Below are positions 23,872-36,982 of a stretch of 64,000 nt of DNA, piece after piece. The stretch is from Lantana camara. Lineage: Eukaryota > Streptophyta > Magnoliopsida > Lamiales > Verbenaceae. How positions within the stretch are numbered: the first letter of the stretch is position 1; each line of letters opens with the position of its first letter. Both the position numbers and the translations under genes were made by a program. Below the pieces are notes generated by a model. That model was given only the letters and a program-made list of their open reading frames with translations. It was not told the DNA's origin and searched no databases. The stretch covers positions 96,444,001 through 96,508,000 of the forward strand of contig CM074858.1 of the NCBI GenBank assembly GCA_037501455.1, read 5' to 3'.

Positions 23872-26101
23872 TGTTGGGATTAATGCCCTGAAAATCCAAT
23901 TATATTGTAAATATTTTTGATTAATAAAACTAAAATTAAAGCAAGTTATGAGTATTTTACAAATTTAATAATTAATGACGTGTGATGGTATTTTTTATAT
24001 GAAATGTGTTTCATAGGAAAAGACTTTAAATACCAGAAGTCACGTGTCATTAAAGTTCTAGTCAGTATGATAAGAAGATGTTCTTATCAAGACTATAATT
24101 TGTTATATAAGATGATTAGTCTTTCGTCATAGGGAAATGGAGTTTCCAATTATAACACATTGATGATTTTCAATGAGATTGGAAACATCGAACTGGACCA
24201 CTGAGATCGTTCATTTTATACTGCTATCTAAAATGAATAAAATCTCGGAAGCATTAGACTCTTAATCCTGATAGTGTTTTTACTTTAGGCATGTAGTGTT
24301 AATCACTGTGATGTACTCAGAAGTGAGGTCTCTGTAACGGGTGGCCAAAATACTTTGTACGTTCGGTGATTGCATGAAATGTGCTAAAGAGAAATATTGA
24401 TCGAGGAATCTGTAGCCTTGCTGGAAGGTTAAAGATATCCCTGAAATAGATTTGCAAAAGTTCGAATTAAAACTTTGGCCAAAGTACTTCGTGTGTGCGT
24501 CACCGAAGTTGTATGTTGAATGTGTTTCACATACAGGGAATTTGAATTTAAAGGCAAATCAAGAAATTTCAGATTGAAAGTGAAAAATAAATGATAGTAG
24601 TATTGATTTATTTTTCATGGATATCTGTACAGAGGAGTAAAATGCAAAATTATTCTAGATCGAGAAATTCGTGAATAATTTAATTAATTTTAGAGTTCAA
24701 CAATATTTATTTAGTGGAATTAAATATTGTTAAACGGTAATCAATTATTGTCATGGGATGATAATAGATTGACCCGTTTGGAGCTAAGATTGATTAGTCC
24801 TGCAGGTCCCCCCGCAAGCCCCAACGAAGATCAAAGAGAAAATATTAAAAGGAGAGAGAGAAATATATTTTCAAAGAGTTTGAAAATAGACAAGGTATTT
24901 ATTTTGAGAAAATAAATTAAATTTCAAAGAGTTGGAAATGACCGAAATTTTATTTTGGAGAAAATAAAATTTTTCAAAAAAAAAAAAAGTTTTTAGCTGA
25001 CGTGGCAGAGGTGCTGATGTGGCAGGTGACGTGTCACGCCACGTCAGCGGGTCAGCGCCAAGGCGCTAAGTGGCACGCCACGTGGACGACCAGGATCGCG
25101 CCAAGTCGCGCGAGTCAACGGTCCGGATCAAGGGTTGGAATGGACCGGGTCGGAGTGTGGGTTCGGATACGGGTCGGTTAGGGTCGGTCAAGGTTTGACC
25201 GACCCGGACATGTGGACGAATGGAGATTCGCCACGTAGCAATCGGCCAGACCGCCTGAACGGACTGGTTCTCTGCTGAACCGGTCTGAACAGTGAACCGA
25301 CGGTCGGACCGGACCGGTTTAGCCACATGGCAGCTGCGTGCGTGCCACACGCGCCAAACACACAGCCGCCAGGGGCCAGTTCGGCGCGTGCTCCACGCCG
25401 CCGTGCTCGTGGCGGCGTGTTCTTCCACGTGGCATTCCCGTATTTGGCGGTCGACCTTGGAGTGCACGGCAAATTCGGATTTTTTGACGAAAATATCCCT
25501 AATACCATGGCTATAAATAGGGCTGCAATTCTTTGTTCAAAATTCAGAATTTTGGCAATTCATTTTCCAGCTTACAAAGCCATTCGGCTCTCTCTCCATA
25601 ATATTTAATTAATCCTTAATTAAGGATTAATTAATTTCTTAATTAGGTGGTTATATAATTGATATATAATCCACTTAATTAATAGAAAATAGGGATTTTT
25701 CAAGTTTTAGAAAAAAGGGTTTTTCTAGAAAAATATTTTCTCAAAGTATTTAGCGAAATACTGCCAGAGCCCACACTCCAATTTCTTAATCGGGGATATT
25801 GCGGGGAAGCTCTGCCGGTTTCACGAGGAAATATCGAGGTGCTGAAAAAGTGTCGTTGATAGCCAATTTTGCAGTACGGTAATACCGTTATGCTGCCCAA
25901 ATTAATATTTGCATATTGTGATTATATGCTAAATGATTTAAAACTATGTTATCGATGCCTGTATATATTAGAGTTATGCTGCCCGATTTATTCCGCTGCT
26001 TTATTAAAATATTTTTGAAATATTTTGATAACGAGGTTATGGCGAAATTTTTGAATATTACGCTATACCATCACTCTACTTCGGGCCCGCCACATCCAAC
26101 A
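23872..26101 (+). repeat. Copia-1 complete LTR, outer right copy
   Basis: 2230 bp from TGTTGGGATT to ATCCAACA, followed by CCTAA. It includes about 120 bp (24806-24960) missing from the 5' LTR. TATA box CTATAAATAGG at 25511. No PBS or coding sequence follows, so as it stands it is solo-like. Confidence 0.9.
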
Positions 26102-26446
26102 CCTAATGCACGAGAAAAACCCGTAGGAAGGGCTAACGACGTCAGAATTTGGCAAACTTAGAGTCTACGAACTCGTTTTGATGCCCCGAAAGTGTTAAAG
26201 AGGTTTGTTAGGTCAAAATCTTGATCGAACAATAAATGACTAAAACACCCCTAAAAAGAGAAAATTACAAACAAGCCCCTAAACTCTTAAAGAGCTGAAA
26301 ATAGGGCCACACAATGCACGAAATCACAGAATTAAAAACATAAAAAGCATGTTAAGCCACAAGTAAAAGTAAATTAAATAATTAAATACACAAGGCAATT
26401 AAAACGTGGTACCTGCTCAGATGATCGGAAAAGCAGGGGTGTCACA
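26102..26446 (-). repeat. Gypsy (Tekay/Del-like) LTR, 5' start
   Basis: Minus-strand LTR beginning TGTGACACCCC at 26446. It continues at 2822 once copia-1 is removed. The neighbouring LINE-1 reading frame stops exactly at 26447, which fixes the insertion point. The first five LINE bases (ATCTT on the plus strand) are the expected target duplication, but the partner lies outside the window. Confidence 0.72.
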
Positions 26447-28545
26447 ATCTTCCTAACTCCCTGGTTGTTCCACCAAAACTGACAGATAATGGAATCAATG
26501 TCGTGGATTAAGTAATCCAACAGCAGGAAGCAGTTCATTGCGTAAGTCGACTCCACTTGAAGAACGGCTTCGCTCAGTACATCCTTACTGGCTTTAGATA
26601 GAAACTTCTCCGAGAAACCCTGAATGCGTCTTTTAATCTTATCCAAAATCCCGATAAACATCGCTTTACATGATCTCCCTACCACCGATGGGAGACCGAG
26701 GTAAAGATCTAACTTCCCTACCCGCTGCACTCCTAACAACTCGGCCAGCCCTTCTTGATAATCTAGGCTTAGATTCTTACTGAACATCATTGAGGATTTC
26801 TGGCAATTGATAGTTTGCCCTGAAATGCGCTCATACTAACCAAGAACATCTTTAATAGAGAACATAGCATACATATCATCTTTGCCATAGATCATCGTAT
26901 TATTCGTAAATAGTAAATGAGAGATCGTCGGGGCTCCTCTACATATTGTGATACCACTTAACCGTCCACGTTGTTCCTCCACCTATAAGAGAGAAGATAA
27001 TACTTCTACGCAAAAGAGAAACAGATAAGGGGAGAGAGGATCTCTTTGTCGGATACCTCTCTGCGGGACCAAATATCCAAACTCATAGCTATCAAGAAAA
27101 AATGAGTACGAAACCGACAAAATGCAAGCTATAATACGGGAAACAAAAATATCTGGGAAACCTAACCTGGCCAAGAGCTGTTCGATGAACCGCCATTTGA
27201 CACGGTCGTATGCTTTGCTCATGTCGAGCTTCAGGTTGAAGAAACCTCTCTTTCCTGTACACTTACTCTTTAAGAAATGGTTAATCTCGAAGGCGACTAG
27301 AACATTGTCACTAATAAGATGACCATAAATAAACGCAGATTTATTCGGGGAGATAATGGTGTTCAAGAGGGGTTTAACACGATTAGCAAGCACTTTGGAA
27401 GTCATCTTATAAATCATTACATAAACTAATGGGCCTGAATTAGGTAATTAACTCCAAGGATTTACACTGAGGTATCAAAACAATGTGAGTAAAATTAAGT
27501 TTCTTATCAAAATGCCCATGATTCAAGAATTCAAGCACACAAGCAACTACATCCCACAATGTCCCAATAGTGCTAGAAAAGTACGAGGGGAGGCCATCGA
27601 GCCTCGGTGATTTAAGGGGATATATAGACTTGAGAGCACAGGTTACCTCCGTGGCCGTAAAACAGGAGAAGAGACGGCTTCCATGTCATCACTAACCCTC
27701 CTCGAGATCGATTGAAAGCCCTGATCCAATTCTGAGTCCGAACAGCCATTGGAAGAGAACAATTTACCAAAGTATTTCTCAATAATATTCTGAATTCCCT
27801 CTAAGCTGCTGCATTTCATCCCATTCTTATCACAGAGGAATTCAATATGGTTATTTCACTCCCGTTGCTTAGCCTTGGAGTGAAAGAATCTCGTATTATG
27901 GTCACTCTCCTTCAACCAATGAGCTTTAGCTCGTTGTTTTCATGTAATCTCTTTCTCTAGTAAAATGGCTTTGATTTTCTTCTTAATTTCCTGAATTTCA
28001 ACTTTATCCTGGGTTGTAATAGTGCTATCTTTAAGTTCTAATTGATTAATATCCAACTGAGCCGCTTTCCTCCTAGAATTCCTCCAATTGATCAATTTCA
28101 ATTTACATTTTTCTGCACTCTCAATTACCGTACATATTGCCGAATAAGCCAAGGAAACCTTCTACGCGTCAGATATGATCCGACGGGAATCTTTAGTTTT
28201 AATCCAATGAGCTTCAAATCTGAACGGGCGGTTATTATACTTCCGGCTGACCGTCGGATGCTTTAATATCGTCAAAATGGGTAGATAATTGGAGTAAAAG
28301 ACTTGCAAATGCTTAATATGTGCTTGCAGGAAAAGAGCTCTCCAATCATTCGAAGCCATCGATCTATCTAACCGCGCCCGCAAGGTATAAGGGGTTGCAT
28401 AGTTGCGTAGCCATGCGAACAGGAAGCCCGATGAAAAACCAAGATCAGATAACCCTGTGTCGCTTAAAGCATCTGCAAAGTTCTGTATTTGGCCGAAAGG
28501 ATGATCATTTTCTCCCTCTTTTTCCCCATTATTAAGGATCTCATT
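26447..28545 (-). pseudogene. LINE-1 endonuclease C-terminus and reverse transcriptase, broken
   Basis: From the right: the endonuclease tail (FNEILNNGEKEG, SDLGFSSGF, RLDRSMASNDWRALF) at 28545-28160, a linker, then RT from about 27417 (LANRVKPLLN, SAFIYGHLISDNVLV, KLDMSKAYDRVKW, PQRGIRQRDPLSPYLF). The catalytic block near 26896-26910 reads LLFTNNTMIYG where plant LINEs have F/YADD, so both Asp are Asn. The thumb-like region (KLDLYLGLPSVVGRS, ICQFWWNNQGVRK) ends at the gypsy LTR. RT would have copied LINE RNA at the nicked target. Several stops and frame changes separate the blocks. Confidence 0.87.
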
Positions 28546-28550
28546 GAAAT

Positions 28551-30488
28551 TGTTGGAAAACACAAATCAGAAAGCAGCGGAATTTAAAAAAAATTTCCCA
28601 ACAAAAGGACCTTGGACTCGCAATCGTGTAACCAAATTCGTAGAGATAGAAAACTTACTTTTCTTTTATTCTTTCTTGAAGCGTTTCAAGCCACCCAAGA
28701 ACGCTCTTCTCGCGGCTTGATCCCCTCTCCTTGGTAAAGCTCGAATCTTCAAAATTCTAACTTGAAGCTCTCTAGAGATAGTCCACCAACTTGATCACAA
28801 TCTAACTAGTAAGGATGCTAGTTCTCTAGTTAGTGTTTAGGCTTAACCTAGGGTTTATTTGATCTTGGAGAAAGGAAGGTGTTCAACACATGAACCAAAA
28901 GAATTGCCAATTAGATCCTAGAGGAGCTCGAGCTCCCCTATATATAATAAAGGGAGTGCCGAAATTCCTAGTCCTTTATGTGCTAGGATTTTGGTCTCTC
29001 TCTCTCTTATTACTTGATCATCAAGTAATTTTGACTTTGACTTTGAATTCTAATTCAAATCAACTTTCAAGAGAGCTAAAAATATCCAAACTATTTTTGG
29101 ATAATTTTATACTTTATTTATTTAAAATAAATAACTTATTTTATCTAATTAATTAATTCATAATTAATTAACTAGATTATTTTTCTCCAAAATTAGACTT
29201 TCTTTTTAATTCAAAATTAAACCAAAGTCTATTAAATAATTAACACATTTAATTATTTAATATATATATACAATATCTATATACACACACGTGTGGGACA
29301 CGTGTCACTCACGTAAGCCACACGTGTGGTTTCACACGTGTGGAACCCTCTAGGCCCGATTAACTCGTTTAATCAATTTAAAGCCTCAACTCATGTAACC
29401 AAGTTGTTGTGTGTGACCCTCTAGGTTCTCAATTCAATTAGCAGTGACCCTAATTAATTAATTCACCAATTAATTAATCAGTCCACAGATTAAACGACCA
29501 TAGTCTAGCAACAGGTGTTTAACCCCTAGCTGAATTGGAATGTTCGGATTCGACAGAACCTTTAAGTCATTGATTCATGTGAGATACAATCCTCCTACTT
29601 ACTATCTCTCAACCAAGATCTAGGGTAAGGGAATAATCAGAACCCTAATAATCCGATCTTAAAGCTAAGTGCATTTCATATCCATTTGATCTCAATCCAA
29701 GAAACCCTTTTCTTGATGTCTTGATCTACTGCCTTGGCCAAGGACTCCATATGGCATATGAATGACTTACACAATAAGAGATCACCTTGCAAATGCAAGT
29801 GTAGGTCCTTTCTTGATTCTCATTCACTTTCATGAATCACTTGTGCAGCCCCAGCATAAGCCTTGAATCAGTTGTCTAAGGCGACACCCTTTAAAGCTTA
29901 TACCTAAGACTACAGAGTTAACTCATAAAGTGATAAGGAACCTCAAGTCTAAGGATCAATTAATCACATCAATGACTCGTGAGATATTTCCTAATCTGGA
30001 AGTTTCCATTTCCTGAAATAGAAACTTCCTTTCCCATTTAGGAATGTTCTCACACGGGGCACATCAGTGAACTTACTTATTAAAGTAAGCACCCTCATGT
30101 ATCACGCACGTATCAACTATACACTTTGCACCTCCATGAAACAAGGTGGTCCTTCTTAAGGGCGTGATCCCACAAGCAAGCCTTAGAGGAGTCAGGTTGA
30201 CACTCCCACTGTCTGTAGGACTCATCGGCTTGGAGTATTTTACTAATCATGACTTATGTGATATAGGGCTCGTTTCATGAACCATTTCACCTAAATGGTA
30301 GAGTCCTAAAGTCATCAGGATTAGGGGAGTTCTCATACATGCACAACTAAAGTAAACGCATACCAAACAAGAGCATATAACTAAGTGTTGCCTCAATTCG
30401 TTATTTCATTCAAAGATTGTCTGCGATTACAATAAGGAAAAGCACAAAGCGGATATACAATCGGCTTTCTAGGGCACTATTCCTAACA
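28551..30488 (-). repeat. Copia-2 3' LTR
   Basis: Minus strand TGTTAGGAATAGTGCCC to TTTTCCAACA, 1938 bp. TATA-like TATATATAGG at about 28943. Four CACGTG sites at 29288-29340. Confidence 0.93.
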
Positions 30489-30503
30489 ATCTCCCACTTG
30501 CCC
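30489..30503 (-). other. Copia-2 polypurine tract
   Basis: Minus strand GGGCAAGTGGGAGAT lies directly before the 3' LTR start TGTTAGG. Confidence 0.88.
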
Positions 30504-30504
30504 G

Positions 30505-33500
30505 TCAAAGCCATTCTAAAGCTACTCTAAGTCCCATCTTCTGAAGATGACCTTGGAAAGCTTCTAGACTAAGGGGTTTAGTAAGTGGATCTGCCACGTT
30601 CTCTGCTGATGTGACCCTCTCAATTTGCACATCTCCTCTTTTGATAATATCACGGATTAGGTGATACTTCCTCATAATGTGCTTGGTCCGTTGGTGAGAT
30701 CTTGGTTCTCTTGCTTGAGCAACCACCCCAGTGTTGTCACAAAACACAGAAATGGGGTTTTTCATGCTAGGAACAACATTCAATTCTTGAATGAAGTTTC
30801 TAATCCAAACACCTTCCTTAGCTGCATCATTTGCAGCTAAGTATTCGGCCTCAGTGGTCGAATCTGCAGTGGTTGTTTGCTTGGAACTCTTCCAACTCAC
30901 TGCTCCGCCGTTTAGGCAGAAAATGTATCCTGACATTGACTTAAAATCATCTAAATCAGATGCAAAGCTTGCATCGCAGTATCCTTCGACATTAAGATCT
31001 TTCTGACCTCCGTAAACTAAGAATAAATCTTTAGTACTTTTCAAGTACTTAAGAATATTCTTCACGGCAGCCCAGTGACCATCTCCAGGGTCAGATTGGA
31101 AACGACTTGTTACACTAAGTGCATAAGCCACATCCGGTCGAGTACATAACATTGCATACATTATGCTACCTATTGCTGATGCATAAGGTGTATGAGTCAT
31201 TCTTTCCTTCTCAAGGTTAGTCTTAGGACACATCTTCTTTGAAAGACATGTTCCTACACTCATAGGAAGGTTCTTAACCTTTGCTGACTCCATATTGAAT
31301 CTCTTCAATACTTTGTCAATGTACATCGACTGTTATAGTCCTATTAACCTTCTAGATCTATCTCTATAGATTTCAATTCCAAGGATATAGGACGCATCAC
31401 CAAGATCTTTCATCTCGAATTGGTTCGATAACCATAACTTAGTCACTTTTATGTCATCCTTCGAATTCCCAATAAGAAGAATGTCATCAACATAAAGTAC
31501 TAAGAATTGCACTGAGGTCTCCAATTCCTTTCTATACATACAGGACTCATTCGAAATTTGAATGAAGCCAAACGCTTTGACTGATTCATCAAATCGAATG
31601 TTCCAATTCCTAGAAGCCTGTTTCAATCCATAGATTGATCTTTGGAGTTTGCAAACCTTTTGCTCACTCCCACTGAATGTGAAACCTATGGGTTGCTCCA
31701 TATAAATGTCTTTGTCAATGTCACCATTGAGAAAGGCAGTTTTCACATCCATTTGCCATATCTCATAGTCATAATATGCAGCAATGGCAAACATGATCCG
31801 AATAGACTTTTGCATTGCAACTGGCGAAAAAGTTTCATCAAAGTCCACGCCGGGTCTTTGAGTGAATCCTTTTGCAACCAGTCTTGCTTTGTAGGCTGCA
31901 ATGCTTCCATCAACTCCAAGCTTTCTCTTAAAGATCCATTTGCAACCTATGGGTTTGACCCCATCAGGCAAATCTACCAAGGTCCAAACTTGGTTGGAGT
32001 TCATGGAGTCCATTTCGGATTTCATGGCTTCTATCGACTGTTCAGAGTCAGAATCTGAAAGTGCCTCCTCATATGTTGAAGGATCATTATCCTTTTGAGA
32101 GATTTCATGGAAGAATCCATACCATCTCTCCGGCTGTCTAGGAGTGCGTTCAGAACGCCTCAGAGGAGGATTTTCGTGTGTATCCAAATTCGTGATTGGT
32201 TGTGGTTGATCAGGAGGAGACGTTTCTTCAGTGGGTGGTATGGGATCACTTTGTACTTCTTCTAATTCTATGATCTTGCCTTTCTTTTCTTTAAGGAACG
32301 GTTCCTCAAGAAAAATGGCATTTCTGGAAACAAACACCTTTTGCTTAGATTGATCATAGAAGTAGTATCCTATGGATTCCTTAGGATAACCTACAACGTA
32401 GCATACGTTAGAACGAGATTCTAACTTATCTCCCACTGTCCTCTTCACGTAAGCAGGACAACCCCAAATTCTTAAGTAAGAATAGTTAGGGATTTTACCA
32501 TGCCACATTTCATAGGGCGTCTTAGGGACTGACTTAGAGGGAACTAGATTCAGAATCTTTGCTGCACTTTCTAGGGCATAACCCCAGAAAGAAGGCGGTA
32601 AGTCAGTGAAACTCATCATGGAACGAACCATATCAAGTAAGGTTCAATTCCTTCTCTCAGAAACTCCATTAAGCTGAGGAGTTCCCGGAGGAGTCCACTG
32701 AGAGATAATCCCATTATCTTTGAGATGATTAAGGAATTCTTCACTAAGATATTCGCCTCCTCGATCAGATCGAAGTGCTTTGATCTTGTGACCAGTTTGG
32801 TTCTCAACCTCCTTTCGAAATTCCAAGAATTTCTCAAAAGCTTCAGATTTATACTTCATTAAGTATACATAACCATATCGACTAAAGTCATCGATAAATG
32901 TTATGAAATACTGATGATTGTTTCTAGTGCTTACACTGAGCGGTCCACAAACATCAGAATGGATCAAATCCAAGACCTTAGTGGCACGTTCCACAGTTCC
33001 TTTAAAAGGAACTTTGGACATCTTTCCTTTGAGACAGGATTCGCAAGAAGTTAACTCTTTGAGATCATTTTCAGAGAATGATCCTAAAGTGTTTATCTTG
33101 CTAATTCTGTTCTTGGAAATGTGTCCTAATCTAGCGTGCCATAAGGGAGCTGAAACTTTGTCATCTCTCTTACGCTTCGTTTCTCGTTGTATATTCATGA
33201 TATTGATATTCTGAGTTAGAGAAAGTCCATTACTTAGAGTACCGATGTGAACGGAAGAGTTGTTCCGTTTGATAAAGTATTTACCATTCTTAATATAAGT
33301 TTCATAACCTTCACAATCTAAAATTGGAACAGAAATTATATTACAAATAATGCTCGGTACATTGCTCGGTACATAAAGGACTTTATTTAAGACTAACTCA
33401 AAACTACCTAAATCTAATCTAATTGTGCCTAAAGCTCGAGCTTCAACGTTTGAGCCATCGCCGATCTTCAAGACACATTCTCCTTCTTTGAGTTGTTGGA

Positions 33501-34437
33501 CTTCACTTAGCATCTGTACATCATTACAGATATGAGTTCCACAACCGGTATCAAGTACCCAAGAACTAGAATTAATAGAAAGATTTACTTCAACGAGAAA
33601 GATATCTTTCTTTAGAGTAGGGTTGTACTCTGGGCAGTTTCTCCTCCAATGTCCCGCTTTGCCATAATGGAAGCAAACATCCTCTTTCTGATCACGCTTC
33701 TTCTTTTGGGCCTTCCCCTTCGAAATGCGACCAGTGGGCTTAAGGGGTTTCTTCTTCTTCTTTTGGGCTTTCTTGCCCTTACCTTTAGAAGGCCCAGAAG
33801 AGGAAGATGGAGCATTCACCATCAAAACCTTATTGTCCTTCTTGATCGTGCTTTCAGCAGTCACAAGCTGACTAATCAGCTCAGCTACAGTAGCACCAGC
33901 ATGATTCATATTGAAGTTAAGGACAAATGGGTTGAATGATGGAGGGAGCGAAGCTAGCAACAAATCCACTGAAAGCTCATCTTTCAGTGGCATGTCCATG
34001 GAGGCAAGTTTCTCAGTAAGGGCAAGAAACTTGAGTCCATATTCATGGACACTTGAACCTTCCCTCATTCTTAAGTGGAACAATTCCTTTGAAGTGTTAT
34101 ACCTTGTAACACGTTCATGAGGGCGGTAAAGTTGCTCTAAGTGGTCGTAAATCTCCCAAGCAAATTCCATGGCCTCATGTTGCCTTTGCAAGTCCGGAGA
34201 CATGTTAGCCAACATAAGGCAACGGGCTTGGAGATTATCATCCTTCCACTTCTGAATCGCATCCCGCTCGGCCCGAGTGGGAGCCTCCCCTTCGGGACTA
34301 GGCTCCCCTTCGAAGAGAACATAAGTTCTCTTCTTAGAATCTAAAATAATTTTTAGATTCCTCAGCCAATCAGAATAGTTGGGACCAGTCAACTTGTTTG
34401 ACTCGAGGATCGATACAAGAGGGTTTTTGGTTTCCAT
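30505..34437 (-). pseudogene. Copia-2 gag-pol polyprotein with two stop codons
   Basis: One frame throughout, about 1310 codons, starting METKNPLVSILESNKLTG. gag is followed by a zinc knuckle reading CFHYGKAGHWRRNC, in which the second Cys is Tyr (codon at 33664-33666). Then protease VLDTGCGTHIC, integrase ([42 protein letters not shown]), RT ([31 protein letters not shown]) and RNase H (YCDASFASD, TEAEYLAA, CDNTGVV, ENVADPLTK). Stops: TGA at 32644-32646 within RRN(R)TLL, probably CGA to TGA, and TAA at 31333-31335 where Ser is expected before QSMYIDKVL. No frameshift seen. The loss of a zinc-knuckle Cys would impair RNA packaging even if stops were read through. Confidence 0.94.
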
Positions 34438-36568
34438 TTCAAAACACGTAGAGAATCACAGAATCTACGACCTAAATGGTAAAATAGAGAACTAGTGAGC
34501 ATGCTGAATTATAACGATATACAAAAGATAAGGTCTTTAATCTAATGTAGCTCCCACTGTTTTTCAAAGATCTAAGAGGAACACGTTTCCCAATGGGTAC
34601 TAAGATCCTAGGCATTTTACCTCGAACCCACGACTCGCGGACATTCTAAGTAAGAACCCTAGGTAGGTACAACTTACCAATTCTAACACCTTTAGAACTC
34701 TTAGTAATTGTTTTTGCATCACCTATCTTTCAATATGGACCCACGACTCGTGCGACATCCATATTTACTTAGGCGTTAAGCTAGACCCATCAATCATAAG
34801 ATCATGACCAAAACTTAGTTCGAACGACCCAAGACCCGCTGACATCGCCCTTGCTAAAATTGATCACGAAATATTGACCATTTAAAATGATCAATTAGGT
34901 AACTAAGAACTAATAAGCTCCACTAGCTATCCCACGACTCGCGGACAATAACTAGCTTCACTTACTAAACTTAAAACCTATTGATGGAATGCTAGGAATT
35001 TAATTCAAAATTTGCATCTCGAATTAAATACCTATTTGTTCGAAATTAGCTTAATATCTAATGGGAATTTTCGAATCAACCGGAGAGTTGTCCGGTTCGA
35101 CCTCACCAACATATATGTTATCCAATTTTATTAGTCTTGATTAATGCAAGTACACTTAAATGCATTTCAAACAGGCACATAAACAGATAACATGTCCTAG
35201 CATGATACTAACATGTAATGATCATGGGTTCTACCTATCTTATGCGTGATATGTGGGAGCCACTCCACAATCACAAGTTCTAACATACATGCCACATAAA
35301 CAGTTTAAATCACATAAGGGAAAGCGGTAACAAAATACGAGCCCTATCTCTATTACATTTAACAATTGAGATTCCCCTCCCTAACATTTTGAGGGGTCTT
35401 CACTTATGGCCTCCTTGTTACTTGAATGTGGTCCATCTTACTCCATGGGTGCATTGTCTCCAAAATGAAAATAAAACCTCACCACCTATCTCTACTCTCA
35501 AATTACAATAAAAAGAAAAAGACATAAAGTAATAAGGCTCAATCTTCATATTGGCCTTAGACAATTACACGGGGCATACCCCGGCCTCAAAAAAAGTAAT
35601 ATGGAAAGCCACATAATAAATCACATAACAATACGCACATAAGTGAGGCTCTAACCTCAATTGAAAAACGCAACTATAGGGTTCCAACCCCAATTTAAAC
35701 CATCCATGTGCATAAATTAAAACCATACATAGATCTAAACCCATGATCACCTAACATGCTTTTGCGAGAATTTAAATTTAGCCAATAAATTAAAATTCTC
35801 GTTTCAAGTCCTAATGACTTAAAACACGACTTGATGCGAGTCTTATTTATAAAAGTTTTCAATAAATCCCAATTTAACAAAACAAATAAAATTCCAATTA
35901 ATTTCTGAAAATTAATAATTTTATCAAAGATTGTATTTTCCCAAAATATAAACCGTTTCAATTTCTCAAAAATCCCAATTTTAAGTTTTATTCAAAATTT
36001 AAAATAAATATTCAAAAAATAAAATTTTAAAAATTAAAATAAAAATTGGGACTGGATTGCACGAAACACGAAAAACACGGATTACGAAAAAACGGGGCCC
36101 GTACGTGAGAAGAACCGTGCGCGATGCAGGCGCGCGCGCAATAGGCGCGCACAGCACGAGGCTCCTCCCGGCCGAGTGCGGGCGTGTGTGGGTGGGCACG
36201 CCTGGCCTCCCGCGCGGTTGCGGGAGGGTGCTGGGCGGATGCCCTGCGCACGCCTAGGCCAGGCGGGCGGTGGCGCTTCGCGCGCGGGGTTTCGCGTGTT
36301 CGTCATAATCCGGGTTTTTGTTTCGTGTTTTCGTTCAAAAGCAAAACCAATCCAAGAAATCCAAAAACAGTTTATACAGTTTCAAATCTAAAATAGTTTT
36401 CAAAAAATTAAATTTTGTAAAAACCAATTTTCAGAAACTTTCAGGAAAAAATACAGTTTCGTAATTCAGGCTTTCTAAAACAATTACAAATACTCAATCG
36501 CATCAAGCCTAAGAATTTCTACCAAATTCAGTATAATTGAGACGAATCAGAAACACGATTAACGAGGT
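34438..36568 (-). other. Copia-2 long untranslated leader
   Basis: About 2.1 kb between PBS and gag, no convincing ORF. Plus-strand phrases CCCACGACTCGCGGAC or close variants recur at about 34627, 34740 and 34929. A GC-rich island (about 36080-36300) sits in otherwise AT-rich DNA; its ORFs in all frames look like composition effects. Confidence 0.8.
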
Positions 36569-36581
36569 GGCTCTGATACCA
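36569..36581 (-). other. Copia-2 primer binding site (initiator Met tRNA type)
   Basis: Minus strand TGGTATCAGAGCC, two bases from the LTR end. Confidence 0.92.
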
Positions 36582-36970
36582 CTTATTGGAAAACACGAAA
36601 CAGAAAGCAGCGGAATTTAAAAAAAAAATTCCCAACAAAAGGACCTTGGACTCGCAATCGTGTAACCAAATTCGTAGAGATAGAAAACTTACTTTTCTTT
36701 TATTCTTTCTTGAAGCGTTTCAAGCCACCCAAGAACGCTCTTCTCGTGGCTTGATCCCCTCTCCTTGGTAAAGCTCGAATCTTCAAACTTCTAACTTGAA
36801 GCTCTCTAGAGATAGTCCACCAACTTGATCACAATCTAACTAGTAAGGATGCTAGTTCTCTAGTTAGTGTTTAGGCTTAACCTAGGGTTTATTTGATCTT
36901 GGAGAAAGGAAGGTGTTCAACACATGAACCAAAAGAATTGCTAATTAGCTCCTACAGGTGCTCGAGCTCC

Positions 36971-36982
36971 CCTATATATAAT
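36971..36982 (-). promoter_or_regulatory. TATA-like box of copia-2 5' LTR
   Basis: Minus strand TTATATATAGGGGAG, conserved in both LTRs. Confidence 0.6.

Larger units (their letters stand above)
2823..26101 (+). mobile_element. Ty1/copia retrotransposon 'copia-1' (Angela-like), rearranged and interrupted
   Basis: Parts in order: 5' LTR 2823-4934, initiator-Met-type PBS 4937, leader, polyprotein 18457-22409, PPT, truncated 3' LTR 22424-22957, then a duplicated flank and a second complete LTR 23872-26101. The outermost ends are flanked by CCTAA (2818-2822 and 26102-26106), a 5-bp target duplication. Gypsy-1 interrupts the leader at 5475. Integrase precedes RT, as in copia elements. The 2.1-2.2 kb LTR, the TGTTGG...CCAACA ends and the gag type resemble the Angela/BARE group, but that assignment is from memory. 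The host sequence is the minus-strand gypsy LTR. Confidence 0.88.

Noticed and set aside
22424..26101. Two independent copia insertions instead of a rearrangement
   Set aside because: The second LTR is preceded by the same 906-bp flank and the same CCTAA at the same place as the 5' LTR, which independent insertions would not reproduce.
29280..29345. CRISPR-like array from repeated CACGTG units
   Set aside because: Units are 6-10 bp with irregular spacing in a eukaryotic LTR; promoter motifs explain it.
36027..36396. Cys/Arg-rich ORFs in a GC island of the copia-2 leader
   Set aside because: Open in four or more frames on both strands with no family resemblance; a composition effect in the untranslated leader.
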